Shown here one piece after another: positions 18,843 to 28,700 of a stretch of DNA of 64,000 bases. Both the position numbers and the translations under genes were made by a program. The stretch is taken from contig NC_023036.2 in NCBI RefSeq assembly GCF_000317305.3, forward strand, positions 2,852,001-2,916,000, given 5' to 3'. This stretch comes from Mycolicibacterium neoaurum VKM Ac-1815D (lineage in GTDB: Bacteria; Actinomycetota; Actinomycetes; Mycobacteriales; Mycobacteriaceae). The notes under the pieces are model-generated. The model searched no databases. It had not been told where the DNA came from and saw nothing but the letters and a program-made list of their open reading frames with translations. Every line of letters begins with the position of its first letter. Within the stretch, counting starts at the first letter, position 1.

Positions 18843-18881
18843 GTGTTCGCGGTGTTCGCGGTGAGGGTGATCGCTTAGGAT
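18843..18881 (+). promoter_or_regulatory. tandem direct repeat and promoter upstream of udgA
   Basis: GTGTTCGCG is repeated head to tail (18843-18851, 18852-18860). TAGGAT (18876-18881) is a plausible -10 box, which puts the second copy at the -35 position. This leaves a leader of roughly 75 bases before the udgA start. The repeats may be an activator or repressor site. Confidence 0.35.
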
Positions 18882-18964
18882 CGACGCAGCTATCCGGCAT
18901 GTCGACGGGGCCAGGTCAGCCGTCGGCGCGTCCGGCGTGACCAGTGTGCGGCAGAGAGGTCGAT

Positions 18965-20266
18965 GTGCGTCTGACAGTGTTCGGTCTGGGATATCTCGGG
19001 CTCACCCACGCGGTGTGTATGGCCGAACTCGGCCACGATGTGCTCGGGGTGGAGACCGATCCGAAGCGGATCGCCAAGTTGGGCAACGGTGAGGTGCCGT
19101 TCTACGAGCCGGGCGTTGCCGAGCTACTGCGCAAACACCTGCAGACGGGCAAGCTGACCATCACGGCCGACTACGCCCAGGCCGCCGAATGGAGCGAGCT
19201 GTACTTCATCGCGGTCGGAACCCCGCAGAAGAAGGGCGAATCCGCGGCCGATCTGCGCTACGTCAACGCTGTCATCGACACCTTGGTGCCGTTGTTGCGC
19301 CGCGATGTGGTCGTGCTGGGTAAGTCCACGGTGCCCGTCGGCACGTGTGCGAATTTGACAACGCGCGCAACGGAATTGGCCGATGGCGTCACCGTGGAGA
19401 TCGCCTGGAATCCGGAATTCCTGCGCGAGGGCTACGCCGTACAGGACACCATCACACCCGACCGGGTGGTCCTGGGTTGCCACGGTGGCGGCCGTGCCGA
19501 AGCGGTGACCCGCGAGGTGTACGCGCAGATCCTGGAGCGTCAGACCCCGTTCATCCTCACCGATCCGGAGACCGCGGAGCTGGTCAAGGTTTCCGCCAAT
19601 GCCTTTCTGGCGACGAAGATCTCGTTCATCAATGCGATCGCCGAGGTCTGCGACGCGGTCGGTGCCGATGTGGCCGCCGTCGCCGATGCGATCGGCTACG
19701 ACGCGCGCATCGGCCGCCGCTTCCTCAACGCCGGTATCGGCTTCGGCGGCGGCTGCCTGCCCAAGGATATCCGGGCGTTCATGGCCCGCGCCGGTGAACT
19801 GGGTGCCTCGGAGGCGCTGACCTTCCTTCGCGAGGTCGACAACGTCAACATGCGCCGCCGCACCCGGATGGTGGAGGTGGCCCGTAAGGCCTGTCCGGTC
19901 GGGTTGCAGAGCGCCAACATCGCCATCCTCGGTGCTGCCTTCAAACCGGATTCCGACGATGTCCGCGACTCACCCGCCCTCAACGTGGCCGGCCAGCTCC
20001 AACTGCAGGGCGCATCGGTGACGGTGTATGACCCCAAGGCGATCGAGAACGCCCGTGCGGTGTTCCCGACGCTGTCCTATGCGGCATCGGTCGACGACGC
20101 CTGCGAGAACGCCGACCTGGTCATGGTGCTGACGGAGTGGTCGGAATTCGTCGCCATCAACCCGTCCGATCTCAGCGCGATCGTGCGGAACAAAACGGTG
20201 ATCGACGGCAGGCTCTGCCTGGACAAGGAATGGTGGATCAAGTGCGGATGGAACTACCTGGTCTGA
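18965..20266 (+). CDS. udgA: UDP-glucose 6-dehydrogenase
   Basis: The enzyme oxidises UDP-glucose to UDP-glucuronate with two NAD+. The Rossmann motif FGLGYLG is at residues 5-11. The catalytic Cys lies in GFGGGCLPKD (Cys264), and the central helix carries SANAFLATKISFINAIAE. The C-terminal UDP-binding domain includes AFKPDSDDVRDSPAL. I use GTG 18965 because the protein then starts directly with the Rossmann strand (VRLTVFGLG) and AGAGAGG sits just upstream; seven more codons are possible. It converges on the first GT87 gene, overlapping its 3' end by 13 bases. UDP-glucuronate could feed a glycolipid or polysaccharide made by neighbours. Confidence 0.92.
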   Translation: MRLTVFGLGYLGLTHAVCMAELGHDVLGVETDPKRIAKLGNGEVPFYEPGVAELLRKHLQTGKLTITADYAQAAEWSELYFIAVGTPQKKGESAADLRYVNAVIDTLVPLLRRDVVVLGKSTVPVGTCANLTTRATELADGVTVEIAWNPEFLREGYAVQDTITPDRVVLGCHGGGRAEAVTREVYAQILERQTPFILTDPETAELVKVSANAFLATKISFINAIAEVCDAVGADVAAVADAIGYDARIGRRFLNAGIGFGGGCLPKDIRAFMARAGELGASEALTFLREVDNVNMRRRTRMVEVARKACPVGLQSANIAILGAAFKPDSDDVRDSPALNVAGQLQLQGASVTVYDPKAIENARAVFPTLSYAASVDDACENADLVMVLTEWSEFVAINPSDLSAIVRNKTVIDGRLCLDKEWWIKCGWNYLV

Positions 20267-21552
20267 GGCACCGCTGAGCTGACGGCCCGGCCCACCGGCT
20301 GCGGGTCGACCGGCACCTGGACCACACGATCGGCCGATACCTCGGCGTCGATATCCAGTGCGACGGGACCATCGCACTGGTGTGGCGTCCGGCGAGTGAT
20401 CCGCCGACCGGCGAAGATCATCCAGCCCAGTGTCGCCAGCGTCATCGGGACGTACACGGCGGCACCCCACGCGAGATACCACGGGCGCGAGAAGGTCCAC
20501 ACGCTGGACTGCAACAGCGACAGGGCAGACGGTATCCCGATCAGCAACACCGCGAACCACACCCAGCCGAGGACACGGGCCCCCGGCTGGTCGCGCCATG
20601 GGCCGTTGATCAGCCAGATCATCAGCGGGATCAACCAGACCCAGTGGTGGGTCCACGAGATGGGCGAGGCCATCAGCCCGAACAGTTGGACCACCAGCAG
20701 CGACCCGAGGACGTCACGGTTTCCCGTCTTACCGAGCGCTCGCCAGGCACATATCGAAAGCACGGCGGTGGCGGCGATGGCCAGGGGTACCAGCACCGTG
20801 TGCCCGGCGTCGTACCCGACAATCCGCGACACGGTGCCCAGCCACGACTGGTTGTTGCTGGTCCCCGTGGAAACCGGAACCCGACGGAACAGCGCGACGA
20901 AGAACTCCCGCGTTTCACCCGGCGCGATCAGCGCGGTGATGCCGACGGTGGCGAAGAACGCGGCGACGGCAAAGGCCGCGGCCGCCCATCGCCGCATCGC
21001 CAGGAAGTACAGACCCGTGATCGCCGGGGTGATCTTGACTCCCGCGGCAAGGCCGACCAGCAAACCCGCCAGCCATGATCTCGATGTGTACGCCGCGTAC
21101 AACGCCGCGAAGGTGAGGAACACTCCGACCTGGGAGTAGTTGAGCAGCAGGCGAATCGGCTCCAACCAGATTGCTGCGGCGGTCCACAGCATGGCAACCC
21201 GGTGTCCGCCCCTGCCGATCATTCGTTGACTTATTCGCACGATTCCGTACAGGCATGCAATGGTCGCGAACTGCCACAGCCAGGCAACAACGAAGAACGG
21301 AAGCCATTGCAGCGGGTAGAAGAGCATGGCCGCGAACGGCGGATAGATGAACGGCAACTGCTCGCCCAGCAAATCGGTGTAACTGAGCTGGTACAGCGTG
21401 CCGGGGTGGTCCAGCGCGGCCCCGCCGGCGATGTACACACGCAAATCGACGAACATGTCCGGGATGTTGGTGGTACCGATCGACCGGATGGCGATGCTGA
21501 CGACCAGCAACCACGGCGCCAGCGTTATCGCGCGTTCCCCCAAACGCTTCAC
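20254..21552 (-). CDS. GT87 (DUF2029) mannosyltransferase-like membrane protein
   Basis: This 432-residue protein belongs to the GT-C enzymes of family GT87, which use polyprenyl-phosphate-mannose at the outer face of the membrane. The early motif FVDLRVYIAGG (about residues 34-44) provides the conserved Asp-Leu-Arg. FIYPPFAAMLFYPL and AGVKITPAITGLYFL are typical loop motifs. About ten membrane segments are seen. The last 45 residues form a polar tail. GTG 21552 has a GGAG five bases upstream. The gene at 21863 is a divergent paralogue, sharing for example the ALYAAY, TPAITGLYF and SWTHHWV-type segments. The sugar acceptor is unknown. Confidence 0.85.
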   Translation of the reverse strand: MKRLGERAITLAPWLLVVSIAIRSIGTTNIPDMFVDLRVYIAGGAALDHPGTLYQLSYTDLLGEQLPFIYPPFAAMLFYPLQWLPFFVVAWLWQFATIACLYGIVRISQRMIGRGGHRVAMLWTAAAIWLEPIRLLLNYSQVGVFLTFAALYAAYTSRSWLAGLLVGLAAGVKITPAITGLYFLAMRRWAAAAFAVAAFFATVGITALIAPGETREFFVALFRRVPVSTGTSNNQSWLGTVSRIVGYDAGHTVLVPLAIAATAVLSICAWRALGKTGNRDVLGSLLVVQLFGLMASPISWTHHWVWLIPLMIWLINGPWRDQPGARVLGWVWFAVLLIGIPSALSLLQSSVWTFSRPWYLAWGAAVYVPMTLATLGWMIFAGRRITRRTPHQCDGPVALDIDAEVSADRVVQVPVDPQPVGRAVSSAVPQTR

Positions 21553-21862
21553 AGCACTCCAATCATCGATTTTCGTCGGTCTGTGACTGACACCGAGAAT
21601 GCGGCCCTGGCTGAATTCAACCCCGAAAACCGCCCTGTCGCAGCGTCAACCTAACGACGTCATCGCTGTCATACAAGCGCATCGGAGTGCGCCATTGCGG
21701 CGATTCACCGGATTTCGTAGCGAATTCGGGGCATCGGTCGTCTCGTGGACCGCTCGGACCCGGTACTCGGACCCGCTACGACAGCCGGGCCGATCAGCCA
21801 CCCGCGCGATGGCACCCGTGCACCCGAGCGTGAGCCGGTCGCGGTGCCTTATAGTCGCCCTG
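21553..21862. other. 310-bp divergent region between the two GT87 genes
   Basis: No convincing open frame or RNA gene is seen here. The right end holds the promoter of the second GT87 gene. The left end holds the ribosome binding site of the first. Short repeats (CGGACCCG twice near 21760-21780) occur, but no strong palindrome. Confidence 0.6.
21850..21855 (+). promoter_or_regulatory. -10 box of leaderless GT87 promoter
   Basis: TATAGT ends seven bases before GTG 21863. This spacing places the transcription start on or beside the start codon and supports that start over the 88 upstream in-frame codons. Confidence 0.55.
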
Positions 21863-23191
21863 GTGAGTACGGATTCTGTTCCGTCGGCGCGAGATCGGTT
21901 CGCGCGTCTAAAAGCGCTGGCTCCGGCAATTTTCGCGCTCAGTGTGGTCCTGCGGGTGGCGTCGACGATGGGGTATTACCTCGTCGAGGGCGACGCCTTC
22001 TTCGATTTGCGCATCTACGTTCTCGGCGGCGCCGCGCTGAACAATCCGGGCACGCTCTACGAGTTCTTCTATACCGATCCGCTGAAGAACGAGCAGCTTC
22101 CGTTCACCTATCCACCGTTCGCGGCGATCCTGTTCTATCCGCTGCACCTGCTGCCCTTCGGCCTCACGGCGCTTTTGTGGCAGCTGGCCCTGGTGGGTGC
22201 GGTCTATGCCACCGTACGACTGAGCCAGCGTTTCGTCGGTGGCGGGAGCCGGCGGATCGCCATGCTGTGGACCGCGGTCGCGATCTGGATGGAGCCGCCC
22301 GGCGGCAGCATCCAGGTCGGACAGATCGGCATCTTTCTCATGCTCGCGGTGCTCTACGCCGCCTACAGCACGCGCTGGTGGGTGTCCGGCCTACTGATCG
22401 GCGTGACGGCGGGCATCAAACTGACCCCGGCCATCACCGGGTTGTACTTTGTGGGGGTCCGCCGCTGGGGTACCGCCCTCTTCTCCGCGGTGGTGTTCTT
22501 CGCGACCGTCGGCATCGGTTATCTGCTGCTGCCCGACGAGACACGACGCTACTTTCCCGGGCGCATGAGCGAGGCCGGCCATGATCTTCCCGTCGGGTCG
22601 GTCTGGAATCAGTCCTGGCGCGGCGGCCTGTCCCGAATCGTGGGCCACGATGTGGGGACCGGTGCGCTGCTGATCGGTGCCTTGCTGGTCACCGCGCTGA
22701 TCTCGGTGTTGGCGTGGCGGGCGCTCGGATCGGTGGGCGGTGCACGCGACCGGTTGGCTTCGCTGCTGGTGATCCAGATCTTCGGGCTGGTGGCCTCGCC
22801 GGTGGCCTGGACCCACCACTGGGTGCGGGTGGTGCCCCTGATGATCTGGTTGTTCCATGGGCCGTGGCGCGCGAAACCCGGTGCCCGCCTGCTGGGTTGT
22901 GTGTGGTTCGCCCTGATGGTCCTCAGCGTCCCGACCCTGCTGTCCTCGGCGCAGTCCAGCATCCACGACATCAGCCAGCCGTGGTATCTGGCGTGGGCGG
23001 GACTGGTCTACCTCGTCGCCGCCGTCGCGACGCTGGTCTGGATGATCGTGGCGGGACGGCGCGCCGACTACCCGGATGGCTCAGCCGCCGACGGGCCCGG
23101 ACTCGGCCGCCCGCCGGTAACCGCGCACCGCCGCGGGACCGAAGATGCTCCCGAGCAGGATGACCCAGACCGCGGTGACGGCCAGCGGTAG
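21863..23191 (+). CDS. GT87 (DUF2029) mannosyltransferase-like membrane protein, paralogue
   Basis: A second GT87 protein of 442 residues, clearly related to its divergent neighbour. The acceptor-side motif is FFDLRIYVLGGAALNNPGTLY, followed by FTYPPFAAILFYPL. AGIKLTPAITGLYFVGVRRWG and SPVAWTHHWVRVVPLMIWL are shared with the other copy. About ten membrane segments are seen. GTG 21863 is chosen from the -10 box at 21850-21855. The C-terminal 37 residues are encoded opposite the 3' end of the ABC permease gene, so the two convergent genes overlap by 111 bases. Tandem divergent GT87 copies probably add successive mannose-like sugars to one glycolipid; this is inference. Confidence 0.85.
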   Translation: MSTDSVPSARDRFARLKALAPAIFALSVVLRVASTMGYYLVEGDAFFDLRIYVLGGAALNNPGTLYEFFYTDPLKNEQLPFTYPPFAAILFYPLHLLPFGLTALLWQLALVGAVYATVRLSQRFVGGGSRRIAMLWTAVAIWMEPPGGSIQVGQIGIFLMLAVLYAAYSTRWWVSGLLIGVTAGIKLTPAITGLYFVGVRRWGTALFSAVVFFATVGIGYLLLPDETRRYFPGRMSEAGHDLPVGSVWNQSWRGGLSRIVGHDVGTGALLIGALLVTALISVLAWRALGSVGGARDRLASLLVIQIFGLVASPVAWTHHWVRVVPLMIWLFHGPWRAKPGARLLGCVWFALMVLSVPTLLSSAQSSIHDISQPWYLAWAGLVYLVAAVATLVWMIVAGRRADYPDGSAADGPGLGRPPVTAHRRGTEDAPEQDDPDRGDGQR

Positions 23192-23896
23192 TCCGATGTT
23201 CGCATCGCCCACCGACAGCAGTCGCATCGTCTCGACCGCCGCGGCGACGGGTTGGTACTCGGCCAACGGGCGCAGCGTTGCCGGGGTCTTGTCGACCGGG
23301 ACGACGGCGGCGAAAGCCAGTCCGACGCTCACGGTGCCGAACCAGGCCAAGATGGTGCGGCCCTCACCGCGTAGACCCAGGATGATGACGATCAGCGTGT
23401 AGACCGCCACGATCACGCTGGGGATGACCAGATAGCCCGCCAGCGCGACGATGTTGCCGTGGAAGCGGAACCCGAGACCGTAGCCGATCGCGGCGACCAG
23501 CACAGTGCCCAGCACGGTGCGAAGGGCCTCGGCCAGCACGATGCCGGCAAGGGCGCTGCCGCGGCGCACCGGCATGATCCACAGGCGGGTGAGCAACCCG
23601 TTCTCGCGGTCATGGGACATCATCGACCCCGACGCCGCCGACCCCGACATCGCACCGACCAGCGCGCACACCGGGATGAGCAGGTCGAGTCCGCTGTTGC
23701 CGGTGATCCTGGTCATCGACTTGCCCACCAGCACGCTGTAGGTGAGCAGCAGAACCGCGGGGAACATCAGCGCCTGCAGTGGCACCGTGGGATACCGGCA
23801 CCACTGCACGAGCAACCTGACGGCGAAGATCCAGACCTCGTCGGCCACCTCTCGCGCGGCGCCACGACGCGGTGGCTGCGCCTGCGGGCGGGTCAT
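23081..23896 (-). CDS. ABC-2 type permease (DrrC-like)
   Basis: A 271-residue membrane subunit of an ABC-2 exporter with about six hydrophobic segments. The signature region after the second segment, GSMMSHDRENGLLTRLWIMPVRRGSAL, is the conserved ABC-2 loop seen in DrrB/DrrC proteins. ATG 23896 overlaps the stop of the preceding permease gene as ATGA, which supports this start over the longer frame. With the two genes before it, it forms a Drr-like three-gene exporter (ATPase plus two different permeases), as in the lipid exporter drrABC of mycobacteria. Its 3' end overlaps the convergent GT87 gene. Confidence 0.85.
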   Translation of the reverse strand: MTRPQAQPPRRGAAREVADEVWIFAVRLLVQWCRYPTVPLQALMFPAVLLLTYSVLVGKSMTRITGNSGLDLLIPVCALVGAMSGSAASGSMMSHDRENGLLTRLWIMPVRRGSALAGIVLAEALRTVLGTVLVAAIGYGLGFRFHGNIVALAGYLVIPSVIVAVYTLIVIILGLRGEGRTILAWFGTVSVGLAFAAVVPVDKTPATLRPLAEYQPVAAAVETMRLLSVGDANIGLPLAVTAVWVILLGSIFGPAAVRGYRRAAESGPVGG

Positions 23897-24630
23897 CGGG
23901 TTCGCCGCTGTTCTCGCAGGGCGGCGTAGCCGAAAAGGCCGAGGAACAGGAGGCACCAGCCCACGCTGGCCCATGCGTTGGGCGCATCGACCCGGCCGTC
24001 GGTGAAATCGCGCAGGGCCTCGGTGATCTGGGAGACCGGTTGGCTGGAGACGAACGGTTGCAGGGCGGTGGGGAAGGACTCCGTCGGCGCCAATCCGGTC
24101 GACAACAGCACCAGCAGTAACTGGGGGATCAGCAGTAGCTGGCCGGCGACCTCGCTGCGCTTGGCGCGCGCACCCACGGCATCGGCGCCCAGCGACAGCG
24201 CCAGGGTCAACACCAGGGCGAGTCCGAAAAATGCTGTGGCATAACCGATTCCGCCGGTAAACCGGAAACCGAACAACAGTGCGCCCAGCGTCGAGGCCAT
24301 GATTGCCAGTAGGCCGCGGACAAGGCAGTAGTACATGCGTGCCGTCAGCGGAGCCAAGCGTGAGATCGGCAGCGTCTGCAGCCGCCTGCTCATCCCGTCG
24401 GCGTTGTCCGCCGCGGCGCGGTCGGTGGTGGTCAACGCTCCGAAGAACATCGCCTGCACCACGACCGCCGGGAGTACGTACTGCGCGTAGGTCATCCCGT
24501 CGGTCACGATGACGTCCTGCAACAGGAACACCAGGCCGATGATGCCGACCAGGGGAGCGACGATGGCGAAGGCCAGATCCACCCGATTGCGTCGCATCAA
24601 CCGCGCGGTCAGGATGACCGGCGCGCTCAC
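23893..24630 (-). CDS. ABC-2 type permease (DrrB-like)
   Basis: A 245-residue ABC-2 permease with about six membrane segments. The loop RAAADNADGMSRRLQTLPISRLAPLTARM (about residues 70-98) is the typical ABC-2 signature. GTG 24630 overlaps the stop of the ATPase gene as GTGA. The frame remains open far upstream, but only as a shadow of the ATPase gene. The three genes overlap by four bases each and are surely one operon. The tail QRRTR is basic and likely cytoplasmic. Confidence 0.87.
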   Translation of the reverse strand: MSAPVILTARLMRRNRVDLAFAIVAPLVGIIGLVFLLQDVIVTDGMTYAQYVLPAVVVQAMFFGALTTTDRAAADNADGMSRRLQTLPISRLAPLTARMYYCLVRGLLAIMASTLGALLFGFRFTGGIGYATAFFGLALVLTLALSLGADAVGARAKRSEVAGQLLLIPQLLLVLLSTGLAPTESFPTALQPFVSSQPVSQITEALRDFTDGRVDAPNAWASVGWCLLFLGLFGYAALREQRRTR

Positions 24631-25559
24631 GACGCGGCGGAGGGGGCGGTCAGGTGCAGGAACACCTCGTCGAGCGTCGGGCGCCGCAACGAGATGTCGA
24701 GCAGTTCGACGCCGATGTCCTCCAGCCTGCGGAACACCTCCGACAGCGTGGCGGTGCCACGGGGAGCGGGCACCGAGACGCGCATGGCCTTGGCGTCCAC
24801 CTCGACCTCGTCGAAGTCGCTGAGCGCCGCGGCGATCCGCGGCAGGTCCTCGGCGTGCATCGCCGTCATCTGGCAGTAGCCCGGCCCGGCCCGGCGCTTG
24901 AGTTCGTCGGCCGTGCCGCTGGCCACCACGCGGCCCGAGTCGAGGATCACGACGGAGTCGCTGAGCACGTCGGCCTCCTCGAGATATTGGGTGGTCAGCA
25001 GAACGGTGATGTCCTGTGCGGACATTTCCGACACCAGATCCCACACGTCTCGGCGACTGCGCGGGTCCAGACCGGTCGTCGGCTCGTCGAGGAACAGCAC
25101 CGTGGGCGACACCACCAGCGACACGGCGATGTCGATCCGGCGGCGCATGCCGCCGGAGTATCCGCTCACCTGCCGGTCGGCGGCCCCGCGCATGTCGAAC
25201 CTGGTGATCAGCTCGTCGGCCCTGGCGCGGGCCCGGCTCTTGGAAAGCCCGCGCAGGCGGGCGAAGAGCACCAGGTTCTCCCTTCCGGTCAGACGCAGGT
25301 CCAGTGCGGCGTCCTGGCCGGTGACCCCGATCGCGCGGCGCACCTGCGCGGCGTCGGCGACCACGTCGTACCCGGCCACCGTCGCCGACCCCGCCGACGG
25401 CCGTACCAGCGTCGAGAGGATGTTGACGGCGGTGGTCTTCCCGGCGCCGTTGTGGCCGAGCAGGGCGCAGACCGAACCGGTGGGGACCGCGAAGCTCACG
25501 TCCCGCAGAGCGGTGATGCCGCCGCCGAACGTCTTGGCGACACCGTTGAGCTCGATCAC
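24627..25559 (-). CDS. ABC transporter ATPase (DrrA-like)
   Basis: The 310-residue ATPase powers the two permeases encoded after it. Walker A is GHNGAGKTT (residues 35-43), the signature loop is a variant SGYSGGMRRR, and Walker B with the catalytic Glu is VLFLDEPTTGLD. The H-loop region follows. The C-terminal extension of about 90 residues (LRRPTLDEVFLHLT near the end) is the DrrA-type regulatory tail. I start at GTG 25559 (VIELNGVAKTFGG), as the frame beyond is antisense to dnaE1. Drr-type systems export daunorubicin or, in mycobacteria, phthiocerol-type lipids; the cargo here is unknown. Confidence 0.9.
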   Translation of the reverse strand: MIELNGVAKTFGGGITALRDVSFAVPTGSVCALLGHNGAGKTTAVNILSTLVRPSAGSATVAGYDVVADAAQVRRAIGVTGQDAALDLRLTGRENLVLFARLRGLSKSRARARADELITRFDMRGAADRQVSGYSGGMRRRIDIAVSLVVSPTVLFLDEPTTGLDPRSRRDVWDLVSEMSAQDITVLLTTQYLEEADVLSDSVVILDSGRVVASGTADELKRRAGPGYCQMTAMHAEDLPRIAAALSDFDEVEVDAKAMRVSVPAPRGTATLSEVFRRLEDIGVELLDISLRRPTLDEVFLHLTAPSAAS

Positions 25560-25685
25560 AAAATCCCACGATACAACCGGCGGCCGGGGGTCGTTGCCGG
25601 GCGAGAAGGCCGGTCGCGCCGCAGCTGGGCGCGGGTGTGCCGGACACGTCCCCGCGACACGCCCGGGGATGTCGGTCGGCACCCA

Positions 25686-25691
25686 TAGAAT
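25686..25691 (+). promoter_or_regulatory. -10 box upstream of dnaE1
   Basis: TAGAAT matches TANNNT and ends nine bases before ATG 25701. The dnaE1 mRNA therefore has a leader of zero to three bases. No ribosome binding site is visible. Confidence 0.4.
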
Positions 25692-25700
25692 CGTCGTCCT

Positions 25701-28700
25701 ATGGGCTCCTCGTTCGTGCATCTGCATAACCACACCGAATACTCGATGCTCGACGGCGCGGCCAAGGTCAAGCCGATGATCGCCGAGGCGCAACGCCTCG
25801 AGATGCCGGCCATCGGAATGACCGACCACGGCAACATGTTCGGGGCCAGCGAGTTCTACAACGTCGCCACCGATGCCGGGATCAAGCCGATCATCGGTAT
25901 CGAGGCCTACATCGCCCCCGCTTCTCGATTCGATACCAAGCGCGTGCAGTGGGGTGATCGCAGCCAGAAGGGTGACGACGTCTCCGGTAGTGGTGCCTAC
26001 ACCCACATGACGATGGTCGCCGAGAATGCGACCGGTCTGCGCAACCTGTTCAAGCTGTCCTCGCTGGCCTCGTTCGAGGGCCAGCTGGGCAAGTGGTCGC
26101 GGATGGACGCCGAGCTGATCGCCGAGCACGCCGAGGGCATCATCGCCACGACCGGGTGCCCCTCCGGTGAGGTGCAGACCCGGTTGCGGCTCGGGCACGT
26201 CGACGAGGCGCTGGAAGCCGCCGCCAAATGGCAGGACATCTTCGGTAAGGAGAATTTCTTCCTGGAGCTGATGGACCACGGCATCGAGATCGAGCGCCGG
26301 GTCCGCGACGGGCTGCTCGAGGTGGGCCGCAAGCTCGGCATCCCGCCGTTGGCCACCAACGACTGCCACTACGTCACCCGCGAGGCCTCGCAAACCCACG
26401 AGGCGCTGCTGTGCGTGCAGACCGGCAAGACGCTGTCGGATCCCACCCGGTTCAAGTTCGACGGTGACGGCTACTACCTGAAGTCGGCCGCGGACATGCG
26501 GGCGCTGTGGGATCCGCAGGTGCCCGGTGCCTGCGATTCGACCCTGCTGATCGGCGAGCGCGTGCAGTCCTACGCCGATGTGTGGACCCCCCGTGACCGG
26601 ATGCCGGTCTTCCCGGTTCCCGACGGCCACGATCAGCAGTCCTGGCTGACCCACGAGGTGATGACCGGGCTGGCGGAGCGACGGTTCCCGGGTGCGCAGG
26701 TTCCCCAGGAGTACATCGACCGCGCCGACTACGAGATCAAGGTCATCTGTGACAAGGGCTTCCCGGCGTACTTCCTGATCGTCGCCGACCTGATCAACTA
26801 CGCCCGCTCGGTCAACATCCGGGTCGGGCCCGGCCGTGGGTCGGCGGCCGGTTCGCTGGTGGCCTACGCCATGGGCATCACGAACATCGACCCGATCCCG
26901 CACGGCCTGCTCTTCGAGCGGTTCCTCAACCCCGAGCGTCCGTCGGCACCCGATATCGATATCGACTTCGACGACCGCCGCCGCGGTGAGATGGTGCGCT
27001 ACGCCAGCGAAAAGTGGGGTAGCGACCGGGTCGCGCAGGTCATCACCTTCGGCACCATCAAGACCAAGGCCGCGCTGAAGGACTCGGCTCGGGTCAACTA
27101 CGGCCAGCCCGGTTTCGCCATCGCCGACCGCATCACCAAGGCGCTGCCGCCGCCGATCATGGCCAAGGACATCCCGCTGTCGGGTATCACCGACCCCAAG
27201 CACGAGCGGTACAAGGAGGCCGCCGAGGTACGGGGGCTCATCGACACCGATCCCGATGTGCGCACCATCTACGAGACCGCCCGCGGCCTGGAGGGTCTGG
27301 TCCGCAACGCCGGCGTGCACGCCTGCGCGGTGATCATGAGCTCCGAACCCCTCGTCGACGCGATCCCGCTGTGGAAGCGCCCGCAGGACGGCGCCATCAT
27401 CACCGGCTGGGATTACCCCTCGTGTGAGTCCATCGGCCTGCTGAAGATGGACTTCCTCGGTCTGCGCAACCTCACCGTCATCGGTGACGCGCTGGAGAAC
27501 ATCAAGGCCAACCGCGGTATCGATCTGGACATGGATCATCTCCCGCTCGATGATCCGGCGACCTATGAGCTGCTGTCCCGCGGTGACACCCTCGGGGTGT
27601 TCCAGCTCGACGGCGGGCCGATGCGTGACCTGCTGCGCCGTATGCAGCCGACCGGATTCAACGACATCGTGGCCGTGCTGGCGCTGTACCGGCCGGGCCC
27701 GATGGGCATGAACGCGCACAACGACTACGCCGACCGGAAGAACGGTCGCCAGCCGATCAAGCCGATCCATCCAGAGCTCGAAGAGCCGCTCAAGGAGATC
27801 CTGGCCGAGACCTATGGCCTGATCGTCTACCAAGAGCAGATCATGTTCATCGCCCAGAAGGTCGCGTCCTACACCATGGGCAAGGCCGATGCGCTGCGAA
27901 AAGCCATGGGCAAGAAGAAGCTCGAGGTGCTCGAGGCCGAGTACAAGGGCTTCAAGGAGGGCATGACGGCCAACGGGTTCTCCGAGGCCGCGGTGAAGGC
28001 GCTGTGGGACACCATCCTGCCGTTCGCCGGGTACGCGTTCAACAAGTCGCACGCCGCCGGTTACGGGCTGGTGTCGTTCTGGACTGCCTATCTCAAGGCC
28101 AACTACCAGGCCGAGTACATGGCAGGTCTGCTGACCTCGGTCGGTGACGACAAGGACAAGGCCGCCATCTACCTGTCGGACTGCCGCCGGCTCGGCATCA
28201 CCGTGCTGCCGCCCGACGTCAACGAATCCGTGCACAACTTCGCCTCGGTCGGCGACGATATCCGCTACGGCCTCGGCGGGGTGCGCAATGTCGGCGCCAA
28301 CGTGGTCCAGTCGATCATCAACGGCCGCAATGAAAAAGGGAAGTACACCGACTTCTCGGATTATCTGAACAAGATCGACATAACGGCATGCAACAAGAAG
28401 GTGACCGAGTCCCTGATCAAGGCGGGCGCCTTCGACTCGCTGGGGCATCCCCGCAAGGGCCTGTTCCTGGTGCACGCCGATGCGGTGGATTCGGTGCTCG
28501 GTACCAAGAAGGCCGAGGCCATCGGCCAGTTCGATCTGTTCGGCGGCGGGGACGCCGACACCGGGATGGAGTCGGTGTTCACCATCCCGGTGCCCGAGGG
28601 TGAGTGGGAGGACAAGCACAAGCTGGCATTGGAACGAGAGATGTTGGGTCTCTACGTGTCCGGCCATCCCCTCGACGGTGTCGCCCACCTGCTCGCCGCG

